A stretch of DNA of 33,492 bases from an uncultured Subdoligranulum sp. (GTDB lineage Bacteria; Bacillota; Clostridia; Oscillospirales; Ruminococcaceae): assembly GCA_945830575.1 (NCBI GenBank), contig CALZZE010000028.1, positions 1 through 33,492 of the forward strand, written 5' to 3'. Below the pieces are notes generated by a model. The model was not told the origin of the DNA. It did no database searches and was given only the letters and a program-made list of their open reading frames with translations. This document shows, piece by piece, positions 1 to 6,863 of the stretch (position 1 is the stretch's first letter; each line of letters begins with the position of its first letter). The translations under genes were made by a program, and so were the position numbers.

Positions 1-7
1 ACACCAA

Positions 8-40
8 AACCCCTGCTTACCAGCTTGCTAAACAGGGGTT
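8..40 (-). terminator. possible second terminator hairpin
   Basis: An 8-bp perfect stem (AACCCCTG at 8-15, CAGGGGTT at 33-40) with a 17-nt loop. Read on the minus strand it is followed by TTTT, so it could back up the stronger hairpin at 54-83 or belong to a gene beyond the window edge. The loop is long and the U-tract short, so confidence is low. Confidence 0.35.
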
Positions 41-53
41 CTTTGACAGTCTG

Positions 54-83
54 ACCCGCCCCGGCCAGCAGGCCGGGGCGGGT
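54..83 (-). terminator. GC-rich hairpin after the lipoprotein gene
   Basis: A perfect 13-bp stem (54-66 with 71-83) closed by a 4-nt loop AGCA, lying 12 bp after the lipoprotein stop codon. No U-tract follows on the minus strand, so it may slow polymerase or protect the mRNA 3' end rather than act as a classical intrinsic terminator. No other gene is visible in 1-95. Confidence 0.55.
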
Positions 84-95
84 TGTGCTTGGAAA

Positions 96-905
96 TTACT
101 GGGCAGCGGTCACAGAGGTGATGTGCGGGTTGGCGCCCTGATACCAGTACAGGAAGCCCTCCATATCCACCACGTCGCCCACGTTCAGCGCCTTGACAGC
201 GTTGTACACATCGGTGGTGTTGTCGCACAGGTAGCTCTCCACGGTGAAGGTGTAGGTCTGGCCATCCTTGCTCACGTTGAAGTACAGGTCATCCCCGTCG
301 GAGCCGGAGCCGTCCCACTTGTACAGGAAGGCGTCACCGGCATCGTTGGCGGCCTCCACGGTCATACCCTTGAAGGACACGAACTGGTTCTGGAAATCCA
401 CCAGCGCATCGGTGCCCAGCTGGTCGGTCACATCGGTGGCCTCGGCCACGAAGGGCGCATCGGTCTCCACGATCTCGTAGGTGGCGTCGATGATCTCCAC
501 TTCGCCTTCCCACTCAGCCTTGTAGCCGGTCACCCGCAGCATGGTGCCGGGCACCATCTTGTCGTAATCCTCCTGAGACACGGCCATGTCATAGATGAAG
601 TACGCGCCGTCGGGGCTCTGGGTGTACAGGGTGGCCTTGTCCTCCCACCAGCTCTGCTTGGCCTGCACGTAGGTCTCCACGCAGACGGGGCTGTCCACCT
701 CGGCGGCGGCGTAGTCGGCGTAGCTCATCACGGACACTTCGGCAGTGCTCTCGGTGGCCTCGGTGCTGGCGGCCTCGCTGGAAACCGCCTCGCTGGACGC
801 GGCTTCACTGGATGCAGCCGCGCTGGAGGAGGCGGAACCGCCGCCGCAGGCGGCGAGGCTCAGGGCCATGGCCAGAGCCAGAACGGAAACAGTCAGTTTT
901 TTCAT
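96..905 (-). CDS. secreted lipoprotein with a Ser/Ala/Glu-rich linker
   Basis: A 269-aa predicted lipoprotein of unknown function. It starts with Lys-Lys and a hydrophobic segment, then lipobox L17-A18-A19-C20, so it should be lipidated at Cys20 and held on the outer face of the membrane. Residues 24-53 are a low-complexity linker built from repeated Ser-Ser-Glu-Ala units. The remainder is acidic, and two stretches (around GTMLRVTGYKAEWEGEVEI and near the C-terminus, VGDVVDMEGFLYW) resemble OB-fold beta strands; that fold is my inference. An upstream ATG at 956 is possible, but ATG 905 is chosen because it follows AAGGAG at a 9-nt spacing and begins the signal peptide. It is monocistronic with its own promoter. 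Confidence 0.8.
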   Translation of the reverse strand: MKKLTVSVLALAMALSLAACGGGSASSSAAASSEAASSEAVSSEAASTEATESTAEVSVMSYADYAAAEVDSPVCVETYVQAKQSWWEDKATLYTQSPDGAYFIYDMAVSQEDYDKMVPGTMLRVTGYKAEWEGEVEIIDATYEIVETDAPFVAEATDVTDQLGTDALVDFQNQFVSFKGMTVEAANDAGDAFLYKWDGSGSDGDDLYFNVSKDGQTYTFTVESYLCDNTTDVYNAVKALNVGDVVDMEGFLYWYQGANPHITSVTAAQ

Positions 906-945
906 ATCAGGATACTCCTTTGTGATGTACGCAAAAAAATCGTTC

Positions 946-961
946 GGTTCGCACACGAACC
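946..961 (-). promoter_or_regulatory. hairpin at the predicted mRNA 5' end
   Basis: A perfect inverted repeat, GGTTCG-TGTG-CGAACC on the minus strand, starting about 7 nt after the -10 box at 968-973. It should therefore form the very 5' end of the lipoprotein transcript, or be an operator at the start site. Seven T's follow after 6 nt. Its role is not known. Confidence 0.4.
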
Positions 962-967
962 AATTTC

Positions 968-995
968 ATTATACAGAAATTGCCGGGAAAATCAA
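968..995 (-). promoter_or_regulatory. sigma-A type promoter of the lipoprotein gene
   Basis: The -10 box TATAAT (968-973) is perfect. The -35 box is TTGATT (990-995) with a 16-bp spacer. It lies 63 bp upstream of the lipoprotein ATG on the minus strand. Confidence 0.7.
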
Positions 996-1038
996 CGCTT
1001 TTCGGATTTTGTAGCGAATTTGCAACCAAATCGTACCT

Positions 1039-1557
1039 TCACTCCACATCCTTTTGCACGATATGACGAAGTTTGTCTCCATAACACAGACAGTTGGCCG
1101 CCGCGATGCGGTAGCCCCGGTGCAGCGCGGTGTACAGGCTGGCGGCGTTGTCCGGGTGCACCGTGCCCACAAAATGCCGGTACGGCGTGCCCCGCAGCCG
1201 CGCCTCGGCGGCCAGCAGCAGCCGCCCCTCCAGATGATTTCCCTGATACCGGGGCGCCACGCAGCAGGAATCCATCTGTGCCGTGTGCAGCAGCGCCTCC
1301 TCGTCAAAGCCCAGCTGCCGCCCCAGCGCGTCCGCCGCCAGCCCAGCGTACTTCACCGTGAAATACGCCGCCAGCCCGCCGTCTGGGGCCTCGGCCACCA
1401 GACAAAACCCGCCCGCATCGTCAATGTGGGTGCGGATGTAGGCCTCATCGTCCGGCAAGAACCATTCCGGGTGCTGCATGGCTGCCATGGCGGCGTGCAT
1501 CACCTCCATGATGGCGGGCACCTCCTCCCGCCGGGCGGGTCGGATCCGAAATTCCAT
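1039..1557 (-). CDS. GNAT family N-acetyltransferase
   Basis: A 172-aa protein of the usual size for a single GNAT domain, expected to transfer an acetyl group from acetyl-CoA to an amine. The acetyl-CoA binding motif A is visible as VAPRYQGNHLEGRLLLAAEA in the middle of the protein, with a C-terminal NAASLYTALHRGYR stretch matching motif B (Asn/Tyr after the pyrophosphate loop). The substrate cannot be told. It starts 3 bp after the MATE stop codon, with AGGAGGG lying in the end of that gene, so the two are almost certainly co-transcribed. Confidence 0.85.
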   Translation of the reverse strand: MEFRIRPARREEVPAIMEVMHAAMAAMQHPEWFLPDDEAYIRTHIDDAGGFCLVAEAPDGGLAAYFTVKYAGLAADALGRQLGFDEEALLHTAQMDSCCVAPRYQGNHLEGRLLLAAEARLRGTPYRHFVGTVHPDNAASLYTALHRGYRIAAANCLCYGDKLRHIVQKDVE

Positions 1558-1560
1558 GCC

Positions 1561-2925
1561 TTAGCCCTCCTGCTGTGCCGCCTGCCGCGCCGCGATGCAG
1601 CGGGGCAGCCAGTTTCCTTTGAGATAATACGCCGCAAACAGCACCGAGGCCGTCAGCCATGTGACCGGGTAGCTGGCCTCCACCATGATGACGGTGTGGT
1701 GCATCGGCACCAGCACCAGCACCCACACCATGCGCAGCACACAGACGCCGAACACCGTGATGAGGGTGGGCACCTTCACATCGCCGCAGCCGCGCAGCGC
1801 CGAGGCGAACACCTCGATGCCGATGTAGGTCAGGTAGGTGGGCACCAGAAAATGCATCAGCTGCACGCCCTGCGCCACCACCTCGGCATCCTGACTGAAC
1901 AGCGCGAACAGCGGCCGGGCGATGGCGTAGAAGGTCACGCTGATGCAGGCGGTCACCGCCGCCGTCATGCCCAGACACCACCAGGTTCCCTGCTTTACCC
2001 GGTCGTACTGCTTTGCGCCGAAATTCTGCCCTGCGAAGGTGATGAGGGAGTTGCCCATGGCGAACACCGTCATCCAGAACAGAAAATCGATTTTGCCGTA
2101 GACGCTCCACGCGGCCACCACCGCCGTGCCAAATCCGTTGATGGCCGCCTGAATGATGATGTTGGACACACTATACAGGGAACTTTGCACCGCCGCGGGC
2201 AGCCCGATGCGGCAGATGCCCGCCAGCACAGGACGTTCCATGCGCAGCTTGTCCGCCTGCAAATGCCAGGGCATGCCCTCCGAACCGGCCAGACACCGCA
2301 GCGTCAGCAGGGCGCTCACCAGCTGGCTGAGCACCGTGGCGCCCGCCGCACCGGCCACGCCCCAGCCCAGCACCGCCACGAACACAAGGTCCAGCGCGAT
2401 GTTCACCAGAGATGCAAAAACCAGAAAATACACCGGCCGTTTGGAGTCTCCCACTGCCCGCAGAATGTTGGTGCCCATGTTGTACAGCATCTGGGGCACC
2501 ATGCCCAGAAAAAACACCCGCAGATACAGCGCTGCATCGTCTAAAATCTCTGCCGGGGTGTGCATGGCCAGCAGCACCGGCCGGGCCGCCAGCAGGCCGA
2601 ACACCGTCAGCACCGCGCCGCCCGCCACCGACAGCACCAGCCCGGTGTGTACCTGCCGGTCCACCATGTCCCGGTCGCCTGCGCCGTAGCTCTGCGCGAT
2701 GATGACCCCCGCGCCGCCGCACAGCCCCGTAAAAAAGCCCACCAGCAGCTGCACGAACGCGCCGGTGGCGCCCACCGCGGCCAGCGCCCCGGTGCCCACA
2801 AAATTGCCCACGATGAGGGTATCCACCGTGTTGTACAGCTGCTGGAACAGCGTGCCAAACCAGATGGGCAGAAAAAACTGCACCAGCTGTTTGGGAATAT
2901 TGCCTGTCAAAATGGAATTGTTCAT
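1561..2925 (-). CDS. MATE family efflux transporter
   Basis: A 454-aa multi-pass membrane protein of the MATE (MatE/NorM/DinF) superfamily, which exports drugs or metabolites by Na+ or H+ antiport. Typical signs are the N-terminal PKQLVQFFLPIWFGTLFQQL, the VDTLIVGNFVGTGALAAVG segment after it, and a repeat of that pattern in the second half (GQNFGAKQYDRVKQG). Length fits 12 helices. Two in-frame ATGs exist at 2931 and 2925; the second is preferred because GAGG sits 6 nt before it, whereas it abuts the first. It heads a two-gene operon with the GNAT gene, and its promoter is back-to-back with that of the LRR operon. Confidence 0.9.
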   Translation of the reverse strand: MNNSILTGNIPKQLVQFFLPIWFGTLFQQLYNTVDTLIVGNFVGTGALAAVGATGAFVQLLVGFFTGLCGGAGVIIAQSYGAGDRDMVDRQVHTGLVLSVAGGAVLTVFGLLAARPVLLAMHTPAEILDDAALYLRVFFLGMVPQMLYNMGTNILRAVGDSKRPVYFLVFASLVNIALDLVFVAVLGWGVAGAAGATVLSQLVSALLTLRCLAGSEGMPWHLQADKLRMERPVLAGICRIGLPAAVQSSLYSVSNIIIQAAINGFGTAVVAAWSVYGKIDFLFWMTVFAMGNSLITFAGQNFGAKQYDRVKQGTWWCLGMTAAVTACISVTFYAIARPLFALFSQDAEVVAQGVQLMHFLVPTYLTYIGIEVFASALRGCGDVKVPTLITVFGVCVLRMVWVLVLVPMHHTVIMVEASYPVTWLTASVLFAAYYLKGNWLPRCIAARQAAQQEG

Positions 2926-2935
2926 GTTCATCCTC

Positions 2936-2965
2936 TTTTCATATCCTCCTATTCTATGCTATAAT
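2936..2965 (+). promoter_or_regulatory. promoter of the LRR-VWA-MoxR operon
   Basis: A perfect -10 TATAAT (2960-2965) with a weaker -35 TTTTCA (2936-2941) and an 18-bp spacer. It overlaps the opposite promoter at 2951-2979. Confidence 0.6.
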
Positions 2966-2979
2966 CGGAGTATTGTAAA
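2951..2979 (-). promoter_or_regulatory. promoter of the MATE-GNAT operon
   Basis: -35 TTTACA (rc of 2974-2979) and -10 TAGAAT (rc of 2951-2956) with a 17-bp spacer, each 5 of 6 to consensus. It interleaves with the plus-strand promoter at 2936-2965, so the two operons probably compete for polymerase. Confidence 0.65.
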
Positions 2980-2994
2980 GAGGGTGTGTGAATT

Positions 2995-3885
2995 TTGACG
3001 GACTTGGTGTTTTGGTGGGAGCCGTGCCGGGGCGGTGCGCGGCTGCTGAAGGTGCTGGGGGACACTCCCTGCCCGGTGCTGCCCGCCGCGGTGGAGGGCC
3101 TGCCGCTGACGGAGATCGGCCCCTACTGCTTTGCGGACAGGCCCCGCCCCGGCCAGCCGGAGGGGCACGCCATCGCGGGGGACTTTGTGGAAGCGGTGAT
3201 GCTGCCTGATACCGTGACCACGCTGCACAGCGCGGCCTTTTACAACTGCCGCCGCCTGCGCCGCCTGACGCTGGGGGCGCGGGTGGACAGCCTTGGCAGT
3301 GACCTGTTCACCAACTGCAAATCGCTGGAGGAATTCTGTCTGAACGCGCCGCCGCAGGCCGCCACCGGCCTGAAAAAGCTGCTGGGCGCGGTGAGCGCCG
3401 ACATCGGGGTGCGGTTTCTGCAAGACCCCGGTGCGCGGCTGTTTTACCCGGAATATCTGGAATATCTGGACGAGAACGCCCCCGCCCACATTTTCAACCG
3501 GGAGATCGAAGGGGAGGGGTTCCGCTACCGCCAGTGCTTTCACGAGGGCGCGGTGGATTACGCCGCCTACGACGCCTCCTTCGCACAGGCCACGGTGGGG
3601 GAGCCGCCCGCCAAGCTGTGCCGTCTGGCGCTGGGACGGCTGCTGGCCCCCGTCGGGCTGGCAGACGCCGGGCCGTATGAGGACTATCTGAAAACCCACG
3701 CCGACGCCGCCTTTGGCTGGGCGCTCGGCTGCCGGGACGCGGCGGCGGTGCGGCTGCTGGTGTCGCTGGGACTGCCCACCGCAAGGGCCGCCGCCGACTG
3801 CGCCCGTCTTGGCTGGAGCGAGGGCGCGGCACTGCTGCTGGGCGGCGGCAAAAAACCAAAAAAGACCTACGATTTTGATTTCTGA
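2995..3885 (+). CDS. leucine-rich repeat protein, BspA-like (LRR_5)
   Basis: A 296-aa soluble protein without a signal peptide. Residues about 65-115 hold BspA/LRR_5 type repeats, seen as LPDTVTTLHSAAFYNCRRL then SLGSDLFTNCKSLEEFCL. The C-terminal third is helical with ankyrin-like phrasing (RDAAAVRLLVSLGLP, ARLGWSEGAALLL), so it may be a second protein-binding repeat region; that is inference. The start is TTG, 10 nt after GAGGG; an in-frame stop just upstream (2989-2991) rules out earlier starts. It is the first gene of a three-gene operon with the VWA and MoxR proteins, which suggests a scaffold or substrate-recognition role for that pair. Confidence 0.75.
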   Translation: MTDLVFWWEPCRGGARLLKVLGDTPCPVLPAAVEGLPLTEIGPYCFADRPRPGQPEGHAIAGDFVEAVMLPDTVTTLHSAAFYNCRRLRRLTLGARVDSLGSDLFTNCKSLEEFCLNAPPQAATGLKKLLGAVSADIGVRFLQDPGARLFYPEYLEYLDENAPAHIFNREIEGEGFRYRQCFHEGAVDYAAYDASFAQATVGEPPAKLCRLALGRLLAPVGLADAGPYEDYLKTHADAAFGWALGCRDAAAVRLLVSLGLPTARAAADCARLGWSEGAALLLGGGKKPKKTYDFDF

Positions 3886-3903
3886 CGAAAGGGGGAGCCG
3901 CCC

Positions 3904-5262
3904 ATGGCAAAGCATGTCCAGACCCAGACCGAATGGGAACAGACCATGGCCCGCCGTGCGCTGGAGCTGGTGCGCAGCGAGCTGTATCTGGAGCTGAAAT
4001 ATATGAACGCCGCGCTGGGGGCGCTGACCCCCGCCGAGAACCCCGGCCTTGCCGCCTTTGCCGCGGACGGGGCGCGGCTGTACTACGCGCCGGGCTGGAT
4101 TTTGTCGCTGTACCGCAAAAACCGGCGGTATCTGCCCCGGGCATACCTGCACAGCGTGCTGCACTGCGTATTCCGGCACCTGTGGCTGCGGGCGGGGCGG
4201 GACCCGGCGCTGTGGGGCCTTGCCTGCGACATCGCGGTGGAGCAGGTGCTGGACACGCTGGGCGTGCCCGCGCTGTCCCGCCCGGTGGGGTGGCTGCGGC
4301 AGAAAACCTACCGGGAACTGGCGGAGCAGTGCAGAGTGCTGGCCGCCGGCCCCATTTACCGGGCGCTGTGCACCATGGAGCCGGAGCGACTCACCGCGCT
4401 GCACCGGGAATTCGTCTGCGATGACCACCGTTATTGGCCCGCCGATGAAAACGCCCCGCCCGCCCAGATGCTGGGCCGCCAGTGGGAGCAGCTGGGCCGC
4501 CAGACCCAGCTGGAGATGCAGCAGGCGGGCCGTCAGGCCGGGGAGAGCGGCGCCGAGGCATTGCAGGCGCAGGTGCAGGCGGGGCGCAGCCGCCGCAGCT
4601 ACCGGGCGTTTCTGCAAAAGTTCGCCGTCTGGCGGGAGGAGGCCCGGCTGGACCCGGAGGAATTCGATTTGGGTTACTATTCCTACGGCCTGCGCCGGTA
4701 CGGCAACCTGCCGCTCATCGAGCCGCTGGAAAGCCGAGAGAGCAAAAAGATACGGGACTTCGTCATCGTGCTGGACACCAGCGAATCCACCGCCGGTGAG
4801 CTGGTGAAGGCGTTTTTGAAGGAGACCTTCGGCCTGCTCAAAAGCGGCGAGAGCTTTTTCCGCCGGTGCCGCATCCTGGTGCTGCAATGCGATGACCGGG
4901 TGCGGGAGGAGGTGTGGCTCACCGATCTGGACACGCTGGACGCCTACGCCGCCCGGCTGACGCTGACGGGTGGCGGCGGCACCGATTTCCGCCCCGCCTT
5001 TGCGCGCATTTCGGAACTGCTGGCGCAGGGTCAGCTGACCGATTTGCAGGGCGTTTTGTATTTCACCGACGGCAAGGGCGTGTATCCCGCCCGCCGCCCG
5101 GCCTTTGACACGGCGTTTTTGTTTCTGGATACCGGCGCGCCGCCGCCGGAGGTGCCGCCCTGGGCCATGCGGCTGGTGCTGGAGCCGGAGGAATTTGTAC
5201 CGCCCGCCGCCCCCGCCGTGGCCTTTGACGGATGGGAGACGGACGAGCTGCCGGAATTGTGA
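3904..5262 (+). CDS. DUF2201 / VWA-like domain protein
   Basis: A 452-aa cytoplasmic protein with two parts. The N-terminal half resembles the DUF2201 putative metallopeptidase region: H83, H87 and H92 lie in HSVLHCVFRH, but the Glu expected after the first His of HExxH is Ser here. A charged Gln/Arg-rich linker (about 185-240) follows. The C-terminal part is a von Willebrand A fold with a complete metal-binding MIDAS: D291-x-S293-x-S295, T360 in the GGGGTDF loop, and D389 in YFTDG. VWA proteins of this type pair with MoxR AAA ATPases as chaperone-like complexes; the partner gene begins 11 bp downstream. The start is ATG 3904, after AAGGGGGAG. Confidence 0.8.
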   Translation: MAKHVQTQTEWEQTMARRALELVRSELYLELKYMNAALGALTPAENPGLAAFAADGARLYYAPGWILSLYRKNRRYLPRAYLHSVLHCVFRHLWLRAGRDPALWGLACDIAVEQVLDTLGVPALSRPVGWLRQKTYRELAEQCRVLAAGPIYRALCTMEPERLTALHREFVCDDHRYWPADENAPPAQMLGRQWEQLGRQTQLEMQQAGRQAGESGAEALQAQVQAGRSRRSYRAFLQKFAVWREEARLDPEEFDLGYYSYGLRRYGNLPLIEPLESRESKKIRDFVIVLDTSESTAGELVKAFLKETFGLLKSGESFFRRCRILVLQCDDRVREEVWLTDLDTLDAYAARLTLTGGGGTDFRPAFARISELLAQGQLTDLQGVLYFTDGKGVYPARRPAFDTAFLFLDTGAPPPEVPPWAMRLVLEPEEFVPPAAPAVAFDGWETDELPEL

Positions 5263-5273
5263 GGAGAGGGACT

Positions 5274-6812
5274 ATGGACATCAAACGGGCAAAAGAGGAG
5301 ATCAAACGCACGGTGCAGGCGTATCTGGCGCAGGACGGGGACGGCTTGCCCCGCATCCCGCCGGTGCGCCAGCGGCCCATTCTGCTGATGGGGCCTCCCG
5401 GCGTGGGCAAAACCCAGATCATGGAGCAGATCGCGGCGGAATGCGGCATCGGGCTGGTGGCCTACACCATCACCCACCACACCCGCCAGAGCGCCGTGGG
5501 CCTGCCCTTCATCCGGCAGAAGACCTACGGCGGGGTGGAGCACAGCGTCACCGAGTACACCATGAGCGAGATCATCGCCAGCGTCTACGAGAAGATGGAG
5601 CGCACCGGGCTGAAAAACGGCATCCTGTTCATTGACGAGATCAACTGCGTGTCGGAAACGCTGGCCCCCACCATGCTGCAATTTCTGCAGTGCAAGACCT
5701 TTGGCAATCAGGCGGTGCCGGAGGGCTGGGTCATCGTGGCGGCGGGCAACCCGCCGGAATACAACAAGAGCGTGCGGGAATTTGACCTTGTCACGCTGGA
5801 CCGGGTGCGCCGCATCGATGTGGAGCCAAAGCTGTCGGTGTGGCAGGAGTACGCCCGCGCCCACCGTCTGCACCCGGCGGTGACGGCCTATCTGGAGCTG
5901 CGCCCCCAGCACTTTTACAAAATCGAGAACGATGTGGACGGCCTGCAATTCGTCACTGCCCGCGGGTGGGAGGATCTGTCGGTCTTTTTGCAGACCTGCG
6001 ATGCGCTGGAGTTGCCGGTGGACGAGGGGGTCATCGGACAGTATCTGCGCCACCCGGAGGTGCGCAGGGACTTTGCGGCCTACTGGGCGCTGTACAAAAA
6101 ATACCACGCCGATTACGGCGTGGAGGACATTTTGCAGGGCAAGCCTGCCGATGCGGTGGTGGCCCGCGCCATGGACGCCGCCTTTGACGAGCGGATGAGC
6201 CTTGTGAGCCTGCTGCTGGCGGGGCTGAACACCCGGTTTGCGTCGGCCCGGCGTGCGGACGCGGTGACCGATGCCTGCTACCAGCAGCTGCGCGCCTACA
6301 AGCGGGCGCTGAACGCCCTGCCGGAGGAGGGCAACCCGGCGGAACTGCTGCGCACCCAGTGCGCCGGGGAGGAGCGGGCGCTGGCCGACGACCGGGCGGC
6401 GGGACGGCTCACCCCGGCGGACGCCGCCGTGACCGCCGCCTCGCTGAAGCTGCTGCAAGGCTGGGCCGCCCGGCTGGAACCGCGCATGGTGGCGGAGGAC
6501 GCCTTCGACACGGTGCGGGGCGGATTCAACGCGCAGGTGCGCCGCCGGGAGGACGCGGTGGCGGAGGCCGGTGACGCGCTGGAACACGCCTTTGACTTTA
6601 TGGAACGGGCCTTTGAGACCGGGCAGGAGATGGTGGTGTTCGTGAACGAGCTGGCGCTGGGGCCGGATTCTGCCCCGTGGCTGGCCGACAACGAGTGCCC
6701 CCGGTTCGAGGAATACAGCCGCCGCCTGCTGCTGCGTCAGGGCGAGGACGAGCTGCGGGCCGAGCTGACCCGGGACGACCTCCGCGCCGGCGAGCACAGC
6801 GCCGATTTCTGA
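5274..6812 (+). CDS. MoxR-like AAA+ ATPase
   Basis: A 512-aa ATPase of the MoxR/AAA_5 type. Walker A is GPPGVGKT (40-47), Walker B is ILFIDE (117-122) with E122 catalytic, and the sensor-1 region is VAAGNPPEYN. The N-terminal 300 residues are the AAA module and the remaining 200 are helical, with no domain I recognise. An ATG 42 nt earlier is open, but 5274 is preferred because GAGGAGAGGG, overlapping the stop of the VWA gene, lies just before it. MoxR ATPases work with VWA proteins to remodel or insert cofactors into client proteins; the client is not evident here. The operon ends at the hairpin at 6818-6863. Confidence 0.85.
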   Translation: MDIKRAKEEIKRTVQAYLAQDGDGLPRIPPVRQRPILLMGPPGVGKTQIMEQIAAECGIGLVAYTITHHTRQSAVGLPFIRQKTYGGVEHSVTEYTMSEIIASVYEKMERTGLKNGILFIDEINCVSETLAPTMLQFLQCKTFGNQAVPEGWVIVAAGNPPEYNKSVREFDLVTLDRVRRIDVEPKLSVWQEYARAHRLHPAVTAYLELRPQHFYKIENDVDGLQFVTARGWEDLSVFLQTCDALELPVDEGVIGQYLRHPEVRRDFAAYWALYKKYHADYGVEDILQGKPADAVVARAMDAAFDERMSLVSLLLAGLNTRFASARRADAVTDACYQQLRAYKRALNALPEEGNPAELLRTQCAGEERALADDRAAGRLTPADAAVTAASLKLLQGWAARLEPRMVAEDAFDTVRGGFNAQVRRREDAVAEAGDALEHAFDFMERAFETGQEMVVFVNELALGPDSAPWLADNECPRFEEYSRRLLLRQGEDELRAELTRDDLRAGEHSADF

Positions 6813-6817
6813 CCAGA

Positions 6818-6863
6818 AAACCAATCCGCCCCCGCGCTGCAAAGCGCGGGGGCGGATTGGTTT
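6818..6863. terminator. bidirectional terminator between the MoxR operon and glnS
   Basis: A perfect 21-bp stem (6818-6838 with 6843-6863) and a GCAA loop, starting 5 bp after the ATPase stop. On the minus strand the stem is followed by TTTTCT-like sequence. The last two bases of the right arm are part of the glnS stop codon (6862-6864), so one hairpin serves both convergent operons. Confidence 0.85.

Noticed and set aside
745-850. Repetitive DNA in the lipoprotein gene considered as a tandem repeat array
   Set aside because: It merely encodes the Ser-Ser-Glu-Ala linker; the units vary at the DNA level and it is a normal lipoprotein spacer.
2959-4887. Long minus-strand frame opposite the LRR and VWA genes
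   Set aside because: Low-complexity Gln/Pro/Arg composition without domains; the plus-strand genes have recognisable families and ribosome sites.
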